Assembly: GCA_030616165.1 (NCBI GenBank)
Contig: JAUWXV010000229.1
Span: 1 to 5,758, forward strand
DNA length: 5,758 nt
Direction: 5' to 3'
From: a bacterium
GTDB taxonomy: Bacteria > SM23-31 > JAUVVT01
Part shown: positions 5,298-5,758 of the stretch, one piece after another
Numbering within the stretch: the first letter of the stretch is position 1
How the letters are laid out: the number at the start of each line of letters is the position of its first letter
Position numbers and translations under genes: made by a program
Notes under the pieces: model-generated
Told to the model about the DNA's origin: nothing
What the model saw: the letters and a program-made list of their open reading frames with translations, nothing else
Databases searched by the model: none

Positions 5298-5321
5298 AGA
5301 CACGCCATGGCGTGTCTCTAC
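5298..5321. repeat. Perfect 20-bp palindrome with CTAC edge
   Basis: AGACACGCCA (5298-5307) is directly followed by its reverse complement TGGCGTGTCT (5308-5317), then CTAC (5318-5321). It has the same design as the palindromes at 4669, 4832 and 4973 but an unrelated stem sequence. As RNA it would need to open a few central pairs to form a loop. Confidence 0.65.
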
Positions 5322-5359
5322 ATTAACTGCGTGGTGAAGAAGGCCTCGTCATTTACGAT

Positions 5360-5758
5360 TACTGAAGTAAGGGGTTAATGGAATGTGTTTACGCCTAACT
5401 TACCCCTAACTAAAGTTAGGGGTTAATGAAAAATCAATCCCATACTGAAGTTAGGGGTTAATGAGATGTGTTTACGCCTAACTTACCCCCGACTGAAGTC
5501 AGGGGTTAATGAAAAATCAATCCCTGACTGAAGTCAGGGGTTAATGAGATGTGTTTACTCCTAACTTACCCCTAACTGAAGTTAGGGGTTAATGAAAAAT
5601 CAATCCCTGACTGAAGTCAGGGGTTAATGAGATGTGTTTACGCCTAACTTACCCCTAACTAAAGTTAGGGGTTAATGAAAAATCAATCCCTGACTGAAGT
5701 CAGGGGTTAATGAGATGTGTTTACGCCTAACTAAAGTTAGGGGTTAATGAAAAATCAA
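5360..5758. repeat. 83-bp tandem array with two hairpins per unit, runs off the window
   Basis: The word ATGTGTTTA recurs at 5383, 5466, 5549, 5632 and 5715, an exact 83-base period over nearly five units. Each unit has two related cores: CCCTAAC-TGAA/TAAA-GTTAGGG followed by GGTTAATGAAAAATCAAT, and CCCTGAC-TGAA-GTCAGGG followed by GGTTAATGAGATGTGTTTA. The cores lie 35 and 48 bases apart (5570 to 5605, then 5605 to 5653), so the unit probably arose by duplication of a smaller hairpin motif. Stems differ as TAAC/GTTA versus TGAC/GTCA with pairing kept. The last visible unit has lost 11 bases. Since 83 is not a multiple of three and every frame is interrupted, the array does not encode a repeat protein. 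The first copy is degenerate on its left. The function is unknown. Confidence 0.9.

Noticed and set aside
5360-5758. CRISPR, telomere-type or integron attC array
   Set aside because: All 83 bases of the unit are conserved, so there are no spacers. The TTAGGGG word sits inside hairpin stems rather than in short tandem telomere repeats. There are no cassette genes or integrase.

Overview
The window looks like a piece of an AT-rich bacterial chromosome, probably from an environmental lineage. The evidence is bacterial gene families, a sigma-70-like promoter, factor-independent terminator shapes and many short intergenic repeats. There is no rRNA, tRNA or clade-specific marker, so I do not name a taxon.

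Layout. Positions 2-634 hold the 3' end of an FG-GAP (integrin-alpha-like) beta-propeller gene, cut by the window edge and closed by a strong terminator. Positions 831-2036 hold a complete class I PLP-dependent aminotransferase of the aspartate aminotransferase type, on the same strand but separated from the first gene by the terminator. Positions 2363-4060, on the minus strand and convergent with the aminotransferase, hold a complete CstA-family transporter (peptide/pyruvate uptake). The 326-bp gap between these two convergent genes contains a hairpin, a TGTCAAA-type fold-back repeat and a small palindrome. The cstA gene has a near-consensus promoter at 4184-4212, and a 93-bp inverted-repeat element fills most of the leader between promoter and start codon.

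From 4061 to the end (about 1.7 kb) I see no convincing coding sequence. The first part (4157-4572) is extremely AT-rich. The second part (4573-5321) is a patchwork of small palindromes that nearly all end in CTAC, two pairs of direct repeats (offsets 215 and 102 bp), and three scattered fragments resembling a CRISPR repeat (core CATTAAAACAAGGATTGAAA). The third part (about 5360 to the window end) is an exact 83-bp-period tandem array. Each unit carries two TGAA/TAAA-loop hairpins whose stems show compensatory changes. The array runs off the window.

Functionally, the aminotransferase and transporter could both serve amino-acid/organic-acid use, but nothing shows that they are co-regulated. 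The most unusual content is the non-coding repeat block, above all the 83-bp hairpin array and the CRISPR-like fragments. No cas gene or transposase is present to explain them.
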